Below, in pieces: positions 49,049 through 57,332 of a stretch of DNA of 64,000 bases. Source of the DNA: a virus; the IMG/VR virus record IMGVR_UViG_3300032298_001311, positions 62,001-126,000 of that record; one strand, 5' to 3'. A model generated the notes under the pieces. It had not been told where the DNA came from and ran no database searches. It worked only from the letters and a program-made list of their open reading frames with translations. The position numbers and the translations under genes were made by a program. The first letter of the stretch is position 1; every line of letters starts with the position of its first letter.

Positions 49049-49058
49049 GAGACTCTCT

Positions 49059-49280
49059 TTACTTTATAATAACTTCACTGGTTGTTTCAATCCAAACTCT
49101 TGCTCCACAACTCAACGGCTTGTCTGGACTGTAAACAACACGGCTTGGTCCTAATATCTCAACCTCGTGAGCATAGGTATTCTTCTTACCTTGCTTAACA
49201 GATAAGACTGGCTCACGATTGCCAGTCTTATGATTGGAACGAATGACATGTTGGTTAACATGTATAATTGTCTTTGCCAC
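49059..49280 (-). CDS. Hypothetical protein (73 aa)
   Basis: Small basic beta protein (MAKTIIHVNQHVIRSNHKTGNREPVLSVKQGKKNTYAHEV). No family recognised. Starts on the last base of the preceding gene's stop (TAATG type overlap). Confidence 0.65.
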   Translation of the reverse strand: MAKTIIHVNQHVIRSNHKTGNREPVLSVKQGKKNTYAHEVEILGPSRVVYSPDKPLSCGARVWIETTSEVIIK

Positions 49281-49510
49281 TAGGCTTCTGCTGCCTCTAG
49301 ATTACCGTGAATTTTTGTTAAGACATTCTTAATTGCTGCTTCAACTTTATCAACAGCCTTATTGTCTCCCGGAAAGAGTTCACTTGCCATTCCAACAACA
49401 AAAAGCCAATGTTCATTTTCTGCCTGTTGCTGCTGTTTCTCAATTTCCTCGAGAATAAGTTCTTTCATTTCATCCGTAAGCTGGATGTCGTTGCTTTTAT
49501 TCCAAAACAT
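49280..49510 (-). CDS. Hypothetical helical protein (76 aa)
   Basis: MFWNKSNDIQLTDEMKELILEEIEKQQQQAENEHWLF; helical with a Gln-rich turn. One-base overlaps with both neighbours indicate translational coupling. Function unknown. Confidence 0.65.
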   Translation of the reverse strand: MFWNKSNDIQLTDEMKELILEEIEKQQQQAENEHWLFVVGMASELFPGDNKAVDKVEAAIKNVLTKIHGNLEAAEA

Positions 49511-49692
49511 TATGCCGCCTCCTTTAAGCCATCTGTTAGACCAAGAGCCTTACACTCTTCCGGAAAGCGGCGCCACACTTCCTTGATCAAATCACTGCGC
49601 TGTTCCTCAATACCCGGCACTTCACAAATTTCGGATAAGGAGATGATCTCCTCAATGAAGTCCTGAAAAGTCCAATGCCAAGTCTTTTCCAT
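49510..49692 (-). CDS. Hypothetical protein (60 aa)
   Basis: MEKTWHWTFQDFIEEIISLSEICEVPGIEEQRSDLI; acidic helical. It is the first gene behind the promoter in repeat copy 1 (49701-49756). Function unknown. Confidence 0.65.
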   Translation of the reverse strand: MEKTWHWTFQDFIEEIISLSEICEVPGIEEQRSDLIKEVWRRFPEECKALGLTDGLKEAA

Positions 49693-49700
49693 TGTAGTGA

Positions 49701-49756
49701 CTCCTTCGTTGTCTACAATTATATATTAGCACCTTTGCAGAATACGTCAACCTCAG
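49701..49756 (-). promoter_or_regulatory. Repeated promoter element, copy 1
   Basis: Minus strand TTGACG (49745-49750), 16 nt ending TGC, TAATAT (49723-49728), then a leader with GAAGGAG. The 36 bp at 49701-49736 are identical to 50621-50656. Confidence 0.65.
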
Positions 49757-50424
49757 TAGCAGACTTTAGTATAAGTAACTCCATTACTTACAACCTGACA
49801 AGTAGGACGACGAGGCATTGCTGGGAGGTATTGGACTGGCGGTTGATATCCAGAAGCCATAGCATTACGATAGTTAGCGCCACCACCATATTGCTGAGAT
49901 TGAGCAAATGGATAACCCGGTCCAGGTCCTCTACCATTATATAATTGTGGATTGCGGTATTGTGGGTGAGGATAAGATCCGCCGCCACCTCCTCTTGTAG
50001 CACCGTAAGCATAGTTACCCGGTGGCACTCCGGGACGCTGATAGATAGCTCCCGGATAGTAATTACCTCCCATAAACAAACCACCGAGCATTGAGCCTAA
50101 TCCGCCTAGCATACCTAAACCACCGCCGCCCATAAACAAACCGCCGAGCATACCCATTCCGGCATTACCGCCCCATCCTCTGCCGTAGCCATTAGCAGAC
50201 GGAACTCCACCCCAACCTAACATACCACGACCAAAACCGTTAGTTCCACCTGCCCACTGTTGGTAAAAGCCGCCGCCGGGACCAAATCCTCTCATACCAC
50301 AATTAGAACAGGCGTTCCAGCCTCCACCCATTCCAAAGCCGGGACCACTTCCCCAAAAGTATTGAGCATTAGCAGGAGTAGCAAGAGCAGTAGCAATAGC
50401 AGCCGCAGCAAGAATCTTACGCAT
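49753..50424 (-). CDS. Exported glycine-rich protein 2
   Basis: 223 residues: signal peptide (MRKILAAAAIATALATPANA), a Gly/Met/Phe-rich body with repeats such as GMLGG and GGLFMGG, two early Cys (CSNCG) and a Pro/Tyr/Gln-rich second half. It ends CQVVSNGVTYTKVCY, like the C-terminus of the exported protein at 40071. It could form a structure in the envelope or outside the cell. Its 3' end is followed by repeat copy 1. Confidence 0.8.
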   Translation of the reverse strand: MRKILAAAAIATALATPANAQYFWGSGPGFGMGGGWNACSNCGMRGFGPGGGFYQQWAGGTNGFGRGMLGWGGVPSANGYGRGWGGNAGMGMLGGLFMGGGGLGMLGGLGSMLGGLFMGGNYYPGAIYQRPGVPPGNYAYGATRGGGGGSYPHPQYRNPQLYNGRGPGPGYPFAQSQQYGGGANYRNAMASGYQPPVQYLPAMPRRPTCQVVSNGVTYTKVCY

Positions 50425-50614
50425 AGTCTTGTTCCTCGGTTGTATTCATAAAACGATCAAACCATTGAATTACATTCTCTTCAGTCCACATCGGAACGGA
50501 CGGAGGATAACGATACTTCTCTTTAAAAGCATCTGTGAAAACTTCCCATAGAGCTTCGTTTACAATAGCACAAAGTTCGTTCTCAGGTATCTCTTTGTGG
50601 AACACATATCCCAT
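50417..50614 (-). CDS. Hypothetical protein (65 aa)
   Basis: MGYVFHKEIPENELCAIVNEALWEVFTDAFKEKYRYPPSVPMW; acidic helical protein, first gene behind repeat copy 2 and overlapping the Gly-rich protein gene by 8 nt. Function unknown. Confidence 0.65.
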   Translation of the reverse strand: MGYVFHKEIPENELCAIVNEALWEVFTDAFKEKYRYPPSVPMWTEENVIQWFDRFMNTTEEQDYA

Positions 50615-50620
50615 TGTCTG

Positions 50621-50676
50621 CTCCTTCGTTGTCTACAATTATATATTAGCACCTTTACGGAGTAAGTCAACCAGTC
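50621..50676 (-). promoter_or_regulatory. Repeated promoter element, copy 2
   Basis: Minus strand TTGACT (50665-50670), 16 nt ending TGC, TAATAT (50643-50648). Overlaps the end of the upstream gene. Identical to copy 1 over 36 bp, then diverging. Confidence 0.65.
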
Positions 50677-50854
50677 CATTCTGCAACATAGTTAACTCCT
50701 CATTGTCAACATAGAAGTCTGTCCGAGGATCCCAATACTGTCCTTCACGGGGATCATAGTATAACACTCTGCCATTAGCGTATGTAAACGGACCTTCCAA
50801 TCCTTTGCGGGGACCAAAACCATGATTGATTTTTGGAAGAACGGCATAGCCCAT
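50639..50854 (-). CDS. Hypothetical protein (71 aa)
   Basis: MGYAVLPKINHGFGPRKGLEGPFTYANGRVLYYDPREGQYWDPRTDFYV. Start chosen at 50854, where GGAG lies 9 nt upstream; the longer frame overlaps the previous gene. Aromatic-rich with a DP-repeat feel; function unknown. Confidence 0.65.
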   Translation of the reverse strand: MGYAVLPKINHGFGPRKGLEGPFTYANGRVLYYDPREGQYWDPRTDFYVDNEELTMLQNGLVDLLRKGANI

Positions 50855-50855
50855 A

Positions 50856-51119
50856 TTACATGCTCCAATATCGTTCAGTGGATGGATCACAAACACCACC
50901 AACATCCTGTTGGTTAATGTAAACATCTTTGCCAGTCATTATATTTTTGACAGCAACCTTTTGATTGTAAACAGCGTTGAAAGCATTTTCTTCCATAACG
51001 CCATATGCCTCACTACCGGCCTTACGGTTCATAGCAGCCTTACTAATTTTGGCACCACGCTCTGTGGGATACCATTTAACGGATTGTTTACGTTTAATGT
51101 GGTAAACTAAGTAAGCCAT
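50856..51119 (-). CDS. Hypothetical protein (87 aa)
   Basis: Basic protein (MAYLVYHIKRKQSVKWYPTERGAKISKAAMNRKAGSEAYGVM) with a second half of beta character. The ERGAKISK segment recalls small phage DNA-binding proteins, but no family is claimed. GGAG precedes the ATG. Confidence 0.65.
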   Translation of the reverse strand: MAYLVYHIKRKQSVKWYPTERGAKISKAAMNRKAGSEAYGVMEENAFNAVYNQKVAVKNIMTGKDVYINQQDVGGVCDPSTERYWSM

Positions 51120-51146
51120 TTGCTTGCTCCTTATTGCCTATAATAC

Positions 51147-51174
51147 ATAATAGCACCATAAGAGAGCCTGTCAA
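51147..51174 (-). promoter_or_regulatory. Extended -10 promoter
   Basis: Minus strand TTGACA (51169-51174), 16 nt ending TGC, TATTAT (51147-51152); same class as the repeated elements. Confidence 0.65.
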
Positions 51175-51190
51175 CCGGGCTTTGTTTACA

Positions 51191-51427
51191 TTATCGTTGT
51201 GGACCTTTTTGGATTTGTTTAACAAAACTTCCCAAACCTTTAGCAGCCTTTCCAAATTTAGTATATGGAAGTTCTTTCTGAAAGTCTGATGCTTGATTAT
51301 ATCCTTTCTTTACACCCTGTTTAAATGATTTAAAAAAAGAGTTAGAAGTACCTGTTTTTTTCGACTGTGTTTTTAAAGTTTGATTAAACGAATCAGCAGC
51401 CGTTTCTAATAGTTCATGTATTTTCAT
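51191..51427 (-). CDS. Small basic protein with MKIHEL leader (78 aa)
   Basis: MKIHELLETAADSF resembles the T4 capsid-targeting type (with LxE near residue 8 as a possible protease site); the rest is Lys/Phe/Gln-rich and helical, suited to a DNA-associated internal head protein. TATAAATA ends 5 nt before the ATG. Confidence 0.65.
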   Translation of the reverse strand: MKIHELLETAADSFNQTLKTQSKKTGTSNSFFKSFKQGVKKGYNQASDFQKELPYTKFGKAAKGLGSFVKQIQKGPQR

Positions 51428-51432
51428 ACAGA

Positions 51433-51440
51433 TATTTATA
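51433..51440 (-). promoter_or_regulatory. Late promoter box (TATAAATA)
   Basis: Exact TATAAATA on the minus strand, 5 nt before the ATG at 51427, overlapping the upstream kinase stop. Confidence 0.55.
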
Positions 51441-51894
51441 CCACAATAATATCATCAAACCCCTCGTCAGGGGTAGGTTTTTCTATGGTTTTAATCATAC
51501 TATTCATTACGTAGTCTGGTATATTTTTTCCAGGGCGACTGGACAAACGCTTTTTAAGAACATCTGTGTGTGGAGTTGGAAAAAATACTGCAACTTTTCT
51601 ATAATTATTTGGAACCATCTTAAGTTTATTACGACGTCCATTTTTTGTAAGATTAGTTTGGTCCCAAATTAAATCCATATTATCACTAAAGGCTTTTCGA
51701 GCAGTAGTTATTGCATGAGTATTTGCTGCTTTAATATAATCATCAAATACATCATTATAAGTTGAACCCATCTTTTCGGCTTGTTTTTCAATAAAGTCAT
51801 CCGAACTAGCCACTAAAGCACTACTCTGGTTATTTTTTGCCCAAGTACTTTTTCCAGATGCAGGAACACCAACTAGCATATATAAAGTAGGCAT
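51436..51894 (-). CDS. P-loop kinase, polynucleotide 5'-kinase-like
   Basis: 152 residues. Walker A GVPASGKSTWAK (residues about 8-19), SSDDFIE (Asp of the kinase site), DLIWDQTNLTKNGRR and the Arg-rich lid KKRLSSRPGKNIP. It resembles the kinase half of T4 Pnk and related zeta-toxin/AAA_33 kinases. Combined with the HAD phosphatase at 39440 it may reproduce Pnk end healing. Confidence 0.78.
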   Translation of the reverse strand: MPTLYMLVGVPASGKSTWAKNNQSSALVASSDDFIEKQAEKMGSTYNDVFDDYIKAANTHAITTARKAFSDNMDLIWDQTNLTKNGRRNKLKMVPNNYRKVAVFFPTPHTDVLKKRLSSRPGKNIPDYVMNSMIKTIEKPTPDEGFDDIIVV

Positions 51895-51972
51895 TTAAAA
51901 CTCCTAGCATTACTTATAACTTATTTTATCAAAATCTACAAGTTCTATTTTAGGTTCTTGAATCAAATCTTC

Positions 51973-53367
51973 TTATCTAAACTGATTTCTATAAATTTGA
52001 TTTACTTGTTGTATATAATAATTTGTACGATCAACACTATTCATTAATAGATTATAATTATGTTCTATTATTTCTTCCATCGAATTATACCAAGAAATTT
52101 TATTATCTATTGTAATAATTTTCTTTAACGAATTTATTATGCTTTCAAATCTTTCAGTATCAGATAATTTATCATATGTTTCGTCTATGAATCCTTCAAA
52201 TGTTTTATATCCTAACTCTTTTAATTTTTCTAAAGATCCTTTATTACCTAAAATAATAAATGGATGTTTACACGCAATAGATTTGAAAGTTTTTTCACTT
52301 ATAAAAATAGTTTCGTCTTCGGTCACATATTTTTTATAGTATGATGCTTCAGACACAATAGAGACCCAGGAATCTTTATAAACTTGATCTACAATTCTAT
52401 TGATATATGTAATATCCTCCCCTTTATTATTTTTATTATAGATTTGGATAGGTAATCTAGATAAAGCATCATTAAAGTCTTTTTCTGTAAACATATTGTT
52501 CATTTCTACAAATCTATGTCTTTCAATTTTTTGCATACTTACTAACCCATAATCTAATAGATTATTGTTGTAGAGATAAAGATAAAAAACTGCTCTATGT
52601 AATCTATCTCTTTTATTAAGACAATTATAAACTTTAATATCTTGTAAATGTTCTTTCTTATAATTTAAAAGAGAATTAAAATTATTATTTTGATTATTTT
52701 CTTCTACAGTATACTTTACTATAGTTTCAAAATTAACAAAAGGAATTACATTAATTCTTTCCTTGATATTATTATCTATAACCCATTTATTATATTGTGT
52801 ATCTGCTAATAAATTTCCAGGCATGTAAATAACAAGGGAAGGAGATATATTAAAATTGTTACAAGATTTATGAAAAAACTCCCATATCCAATCTGCATGA
52901 TACCCTTCTAAACTCTGATCTATCAGTAAAAGGGCTTTCTTATTTTGTAATTTTTCTAAATATGTAGAATTTAAATTTTCAAAAATACCTTTTCTTTCTT
53001 TGTTAAATTTAATTTTAGAATACATTCCTCCAGCCCAATCATATGGAGTTCTACCAACCGACGTAGAAATAATATAAGGATCTGATGAATTTATATTAAC
53101 GATATAAGCAGGAATATCAATAAATTTATTAACTAATGGTAATGTCTCTTTTAATGATAGATTAGATCCTGACACATATAATTTTCGTAGTTCGTCTGGA
53201 CATTTTTGTTTTAAAAATGGAATAATATCATTGTAACTATTAAATCTTTCAAAGAGGGCTTTTCTAACAAACGGAGATATACTATAAATGGGTTGATCAA
53301 ATAAACAAACTTCTTTACTGTTTATAAAATTTAAAAGATTTTCACAGTCTTCGAAAGCAAAATTCAT
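51973..53367 (-). CDS. Putative glycosyltransferase-like protein (464 aa)
   Basis: The C-terminal third holds TIFISEKTFKSIACKHPFIILGNKGSLEKLKELGYKTF, a motif of exostosin-like or GT-B-type proteins in marine phages. The N-terminal part has an alpha/beta domain with LLIDQSLEGYHADWIW. It opens a long operon with the epimerase, an SGNH protein and radical SAM proteins; it overlaps the epimerase gene by 4 nt. The enzymatic call is tentative. Very Asn/Ile/Lys-rich. Confidence 0.6.
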   Translation of the reverse strand: MNFAFEDCENLLNFINSKEVCLFDQPIYSISPFVRKALFERFNSYNDIIPFLKQKCPDELRKLYVSGSNLSLKETLPLVNKFIDIPAYIVNINSSDPYIISTSVGRTPYDWAGGMYSKIKFNKERKGIFENLNSTYLEKLQNKKALLLIDQSLEGYHADWIWEFFHKSCNNFNISPSLVIYMPGNLLADTQYNKWVIDNNIKERINVIPFVNFETIVKYTVEENNQNNNFNSLLNYKKEHLQDIKVYNCLNKRDRLHRAVFYLYLYNNNLLDYGLVSMQKIERHRFVEMNNMFTEKDFNDALSRLPIQIYNKNNKGEDITYINRIVDQVYKDSWVSIVSEASYYKKYVTEDETIFISEKTFKSIACKHPFIILGNKGSLEKLKELGYKTFEGFIDETYDKLSDTERFESIINSLKKIITIDNKISWYNSMEEIIEHNYNLLMNSVDRTNYYIQQVNQIYRNQFR

Positions 53368-54362
53368 ATTAATTTATTAGCCCAAGTTTTAGGAGTTAAA
53401 TCATTAATTATTTCAATAGGAAAATCATATTTAAAATCTTTTGTACCTTTAAACTTAATCCAATCGGCAGTATTCTTTATCGCAGTTTTAATATCAGTTT
53501 TAGTTTCATATCCTAACAATTGCCTTGCTTTATTAGACGAACAAGTTGCATATTTTACTTCTGCGGGTCGATCAGCCATAAAAATAGGTAATGCATTTAA
53601 TCCAGTTTCATTCGCAACAAGAGACGCTAATTCTTTTATTGTAATAGGATTCTCATCAGGTCCTATGTTTATGACCTCATATATAATATCTTCTAGTACA
53701 AGTTTTTCTAAACAAAAAATACAATCGTCTATGTAAGAAAAACATCTTTGTTGTTCTCCATCTCCATAAATTATAGAAGGTTTACCTTGTAAATTACGAT
53801 TAATCATTATACTAACTACGTTTCTAAATGGATCATCGTATCTTTGTCTTGGTCCTATTATGTTATGAGGAACAGCAATATTCCATTCCATCTTGTGTAT
53901 TTTAGATAATGATTTAAGAATATCTTCTCCTGCAACTTTTGCAATTCCGTAAGGATCAACAGGTTGAGGTATATCGGTTTCTAAAAACGGACTTCTCTGA
54001 TTACCATATCTTGCCATACTACTACAATAAACAAATCTTCTTACATTATTTTCGATAGCAGAGCTTATACACGAAACCGATGCTTGAAATATGTTTTTAG
54101 TAATAAAATCTGGACTAAAAATACTCAATCCTTCGTGTGCAGTAGCAGCAGTATGAATTACTATTTCCGTTCCTTGCATAATTTTTGTCATTTGATCTCT
54201 ATCACAACAATCAGTTAGAAAAAAATTAGCATTTTTTGGAACATTATCTTTAAAGCCACCTATTAGGTTATCATTGCCTGATACTTCGTGACCTAGATCT
54301 ATTAATCGATCAGCTAAATGACTACCTAAGAAACCTGCTATTCCTGTAATAAAGATTTTCAT
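53364..54362 (-). CDS. NAD-dependent sugar epimerase/dehydratase
   Basis: 332 residues of the extended SDR family: ITGIAGFLGSHLADRL (NAD-binding GxxGxxG), YCSSMARYG, and active-site YGIAKVAGE (Tyr, Lys), HNIIGPRQRYDDPF. It resembles GalE/UDP-glucuronate epimerases and similar nucleotide-sugar enzymes; the exact sugar is unknown. With KdsB and the GT-like protein it suggests a phage-made or modified glycan. Confidence 0.88.
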   Translation of the reverse strand: MKIFITGIAGFLGSHLADRLIDLGHEVSGNDNLIGGFKDNVPKNANFFLTDCCDRDQMTKIMQGTEIVIHTAATAHEGLSIFSPDFITKNIFQASVSCISSAIENNVRRFVYCSSMARYGNQRSPFLETDIPQPVDPYGIAKVAGEDILKSLSKIHKMEWNIAVPHNIIGPRQRYDDPFRNVVSIMINRNLQGKPSIIYGDGEQQRCFSYIDDCIFCLEKLVLEDIIYEVINIGPDENPITIKELASLVANETGLNALPIFMADRPAEVKYATCSSNKARQLLGYETKTDIKTAIKNTADWIKFKGTKDFKYDFPIEIINDLTPKTWANKLI

Positions 54363-54368
54363 ATTAAA

Positions 54369-55130
54369 TTATTTTAAATTTAATTTTTCAAATTCTTTTT
54401 CTAAAAAGTCAGCATAAAAAGCATGAGCCTCTTTAGGTAAGTGCCATAGTAGTTTACTTTGTCTTCCAAATCCCTCTTTTGTACACATAAACAAGTATGA
54501 CATATCTTTATCATTTAAATAAGGATAATAATCTTTATCTAATAATTTTAATAAAGAATTTGAGGTTTTAGTTGGAATATATGTATCAAATGCATTTCCG
54601 AACCAAAAATTACATCCATGATTCTTTAATAATTCCTGTAGGAAGATTATATTTTTTATTTTATTATCACTCCAAAAAGGAGGATCTTCGACAAATATTC
54701 TTTCAAACCATTCAAATAGTTTTGCTTGAAACCCGGTATATTTTTGCACAGTAGTCTGTCTAACTGTAAAACTTTTATAAGCATAATCATGTTCATAATC
54801 AACAAAATGTGTATAAAACGGTTGAGAAGCAAACCTATATTCCCAACGCTCTGCTCCGGTCCAATGTATTAATACTAAAACATTAAGACTGCCATTAGCA
54901 ATACTTTCAGCATTATCAGCTATCCAACATGCAGTAGATCTAGCAATCCAATCATTACTTCCTCCAGGAACAGCAATATTTACAGGATCACGACCTAGTT
55001 TTTTTGCTAGATATGCTCCGAAACAATTATTCCTACAAGATTTGCTATCACCATCAAGTGGAGAAACTGATTCGCTACCAACAGAATGACTGCACCCGTT
55101 TATTAATAAAACACGTCTTGTTTTTTTCAT
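54369..55130 (-). CDS. SGNH-like hydrolase 2
   Basis: 253 residues. LLINGCSHSVGSES (nucleophile block, GCSHS), NIAVPGGSNDWIAR (Gly/Asn block) and LWHLPKEAHAFYADFL (His block). Same family as 42909-43649 but with a different middle. It lies between the epimerase and radical SAM genes. Confidence 0.75.
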   Translation of the reverse strand: MKKTRRVLLINGCSHSVGSESVSPLDGDSKSCRNNCFGAYLAKKLGRDPVNIAVPGGSNDWIARSTACWIADNAESIANGSLNVLVLIHWTGAERWEYRFASQPFYTHFVDYEHDYAYKSFTVRQTTVQKYTGFQAKLFEWFERIFVEDPPFWSDNKIKNIIFLQELLKNHGCNFWFGNAFDTYIPTKTSNSLLKLLDKDYYPYLNDKDMSYLFMCTKEGFGRQSKLLWHLPKEAHAFYADFLEKEFEKLNLK

Positions 55131-55131
55131 C

Positions 55132-56094
55132 TTATCCTTTATCCTTAGGAATTATTATATCGGTTCCACAAGTACAATGATACTTATTACAAATTATTTT
55201 TAAAGGAGCAACCTTTGATACATCGCCTAAAATGTGACCAATCATACTTCCTTGGCCACAACTTGCCGCGCTCACATTTCCTCTCGGATTGATAAAAATA
55301 CTGTCTCCAATATTACATTTCCACCCTTGGAAGAAATTTAAACCTCGGACGATTAAATCGTTTGAGTTAACTGGTGCTATCTTATTATCACTATATCTAG
55401 CATAACTTACACAATTATTTTCTTTATAAGGTTTTGATTTAGTAAAGTTCATTTCTATATTATGATTTTTAATCCATTCTTGTTTATCAGGATCATTGTA
55501 CTTCCACGGACCGGCATTTATACTTAATTCGTCAAATAAAGGTGTCCATTCTAAAAAATAATTTGGTAGTTCTCTCTTTAATTTTTCTCCAAATTCTACA
55601 ACTTCCCAAAATCTTTCTTCGTGCATTAATAATTTTGATGAAAGATAATTAATCTTATCACATAGAAAAAAAGTATTATTGAAATATTTTTCTTTGTCAG
55701 CAAATTCTATATGAAAACTTGCTACAATGTCGTCAATCAGATGATAATTATTTTCCCACCACTTTAAAGGTCTACTCAAATTAGTATTAACTGCAATAGT
55801 GCAATCAGGTAGTACAGATTTTAACCATTTAACTATTGGAAGAAAGTTCTTCCAAGCAGTTGGTTCTCCACCGCTGAAAAAGAATTTAAAATCGTTGTAT
55901 CCGACATCTTTATATTTGTCAATAATAATTTCAAGATTTTTTATGTATAGAGATACATCCTCTTCATTCCGATCTCTTCCACTCCAATTACCTGGATTAC
56001 AATAACTACACTTATAATTACAGAAATTATTAACTTGCCATGTTACTGCTAGATAAGGCTTTTTAGATTCAATTGCAATTAGATCTGCGACCAT
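55132..56094 (-). CDS. Radical SAM protein C
   Basis: 320 residues. 4Fe-4S motif Cys25-Cys29-Cys32 (CNYKCSYC) near the N-terminus, FFFSGGEPTAW for SAM, SFHIEFADKE, and C-terminal Cys residues (NCVSYARY, GWKCNIGD, AASCGQGSM, CNKYHCTCG) that could bind auxiliary clusters, as in SPASM proteins. Like protein A, it lacks the N-terminal Cys module of proteins B, D, E and F. It overlaps the upstream gene by 16 nt. Substrate unknown. Confidence 0.88.
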   Translation of the reverse strand: MVADLIAIESKKPYLAVTWQVNNFCNYKCSYCNPGNWSGRDRNEEDVSLYIKNLEIIIDKYKDVGYNDFKFFFSGGEPTAWKNFLPIVKWLKSVLPDCTIAVNTNLSRPLKWWENNYHLIDDIVASFHIEFADKEKYFNNTFFLCDKINYLSSKLLMHEERFWEVVEFGEKLKRELPNYFLEWTPLFDELSINAGPWKYNDPDKQEWIKNHNIEMNFTKSKPYKENNCVSYARYSDNKIAPVNSNDLIVRGLNFFQGWKCNIGDSIFINPRGNVSAASCGQGSMIGHILGDVSKVAPLKIICNKYHCTCGTDIIIPKDKG

Positions 56095-57332
56095 TCGTAA
56101 ACCTCTCGTAATTCTGGTAGAGCATCGAATAACTTTTCTTTTCTAACTTCGTCTAATTCGTCATTAAACGAAAAGAATTGTTTAATTCCATCTTTGTTTT
56201 CTTCTCCAGATTTAAGAGTATTCAATACAGTTTTATATGCATTTCTGATTGATTCAGAATATGACAAATCTCTAAATACGTCGTCGTACATTGATGCTAT
56301 TCTATCTCTATAAAATTGTGGTAAAATTAATATAGAACAATACCAAGGATTAGTTAATATATTCAATCTAACTTCTCGATCCTTGTGTAAAAATCCTTTT
56401 TCAATCCAATCTTTATGGAATTGTGGAAACTGATGAAGATTCCAAATAGAAATTGTAGGAGTTAGTTCAAATCTTATGTGTGGAACTTCTTTTAAAATCA
56501 TTCTAGCATTTTCTTCTATTTGATTCCAATCGGTACCTTTTCTCATAAATTCAGCCAATGGTCCGCTTGCATCTAAACTAGCGTAAATTTCAACAAACTG
56601 AAATTTTCTCCAATACTTTAAAATATCTTTATTTTTATAATTCAATTGGCTAAAGTTTGTAGTATACGTAATTCTTACATCTGTTTTATTATGTTCTAAC
56701 CAATAGTCTAATATTTTATAATGTTCTGGAGTAATTAATGCCTCACCTCCAGCAAAATAAACTTCATCAACATCGAGCAAATGCGGTTTTAGTTTTTCCC
56801 AGAACGATCCATCATCGTTATTGCTAACAACTATTTTTTCTAAACCGAAACGAGTTTTTAATCTAGCTTCACCATATCTTTCTCGGTATTCAGATGCCCA
56901 TTGACTACTACAGGAAGGTCCACAACTACGACATTTCATATTACAAATATTACTAAAACGAATATCCATATATTTTAATTCAAATTTGTCTATACTACCA
57001 TCGTCATTCGTAGCATTTACTTGATCCAAATTTGCAATACCTCTTACAGTATTTTGACTTTGTCTTAAACTCCAAGTTCCAAATAGTTCTACATCATAGC
57101 ATCTTTTACATATATCACTAGGAACATCATTAAGCATGTTTAATCTTAATTCTTTAAATTTTTCCGAATTCATCATATCAAGGAGAGTATCATGTTCGGT
57201 CAAATTTGTTAGAGGTTTAGATGAATCAGCCATACAGCAAGGAAAAACTTTACTATCTGGCCAAGCATGGAAATGTAACCAAGGAAGTATGCAAAAGTTT
57301 TTTGTATAAAAAATATCTTCAGAGGCTTTCAT
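56079..57332 (-). CDS. Radical SAM protein D with N-terminal Cys module
   Basis: 417 residues. FCILPWLHFHAWPDSKVFPCCMA and ICKRCYDVELFG form the N-terminal Cys module; the radical SAM motif is Cys130-Cys134-Cys137 (CNMKCRSC), then YFAGGEALI where the usual GGEP is GGEA. SLDASG is kept. It follows AAGGAG and overlaps protein E's end by 14 nt. Confidence 0.88.
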   Translation of the reverse strand: MKASEDIFYTKNFCILPWLHFHAWPDSKVFPCCMADSSKPLTNLTEHDTLLDMMNSEKFKELRLNMLNDVPSDICKRCYDVELFGTWSLRQSQNTVRGIANLDQVNATNDDGSIDKFELKYMDIRFSNICNMKCRSCGPSCSSQWASEYRERYGEARLKTRFGLEKIVVSNNDDGSFWEKLKPHLLDVDEVYFAGGEALITPEHYKILDYWLEHNKTDVRITYTTNFSQLNYKNKDILKYWRKFQFVEIYASLDASGPLAEFMRKGTDWNQIEENARMILKEVPHIRFELTPTISIWNLHQFPQFHKDWIEKGFLHKDREVRLNILTNPWYCSILILPQFYRDRIASMYDDVFRDLSYSESIRNAYKTVLNTLKSGEENKDGIKQFFSFNDELDEVRKEKLFDALPELREVYEWSQI

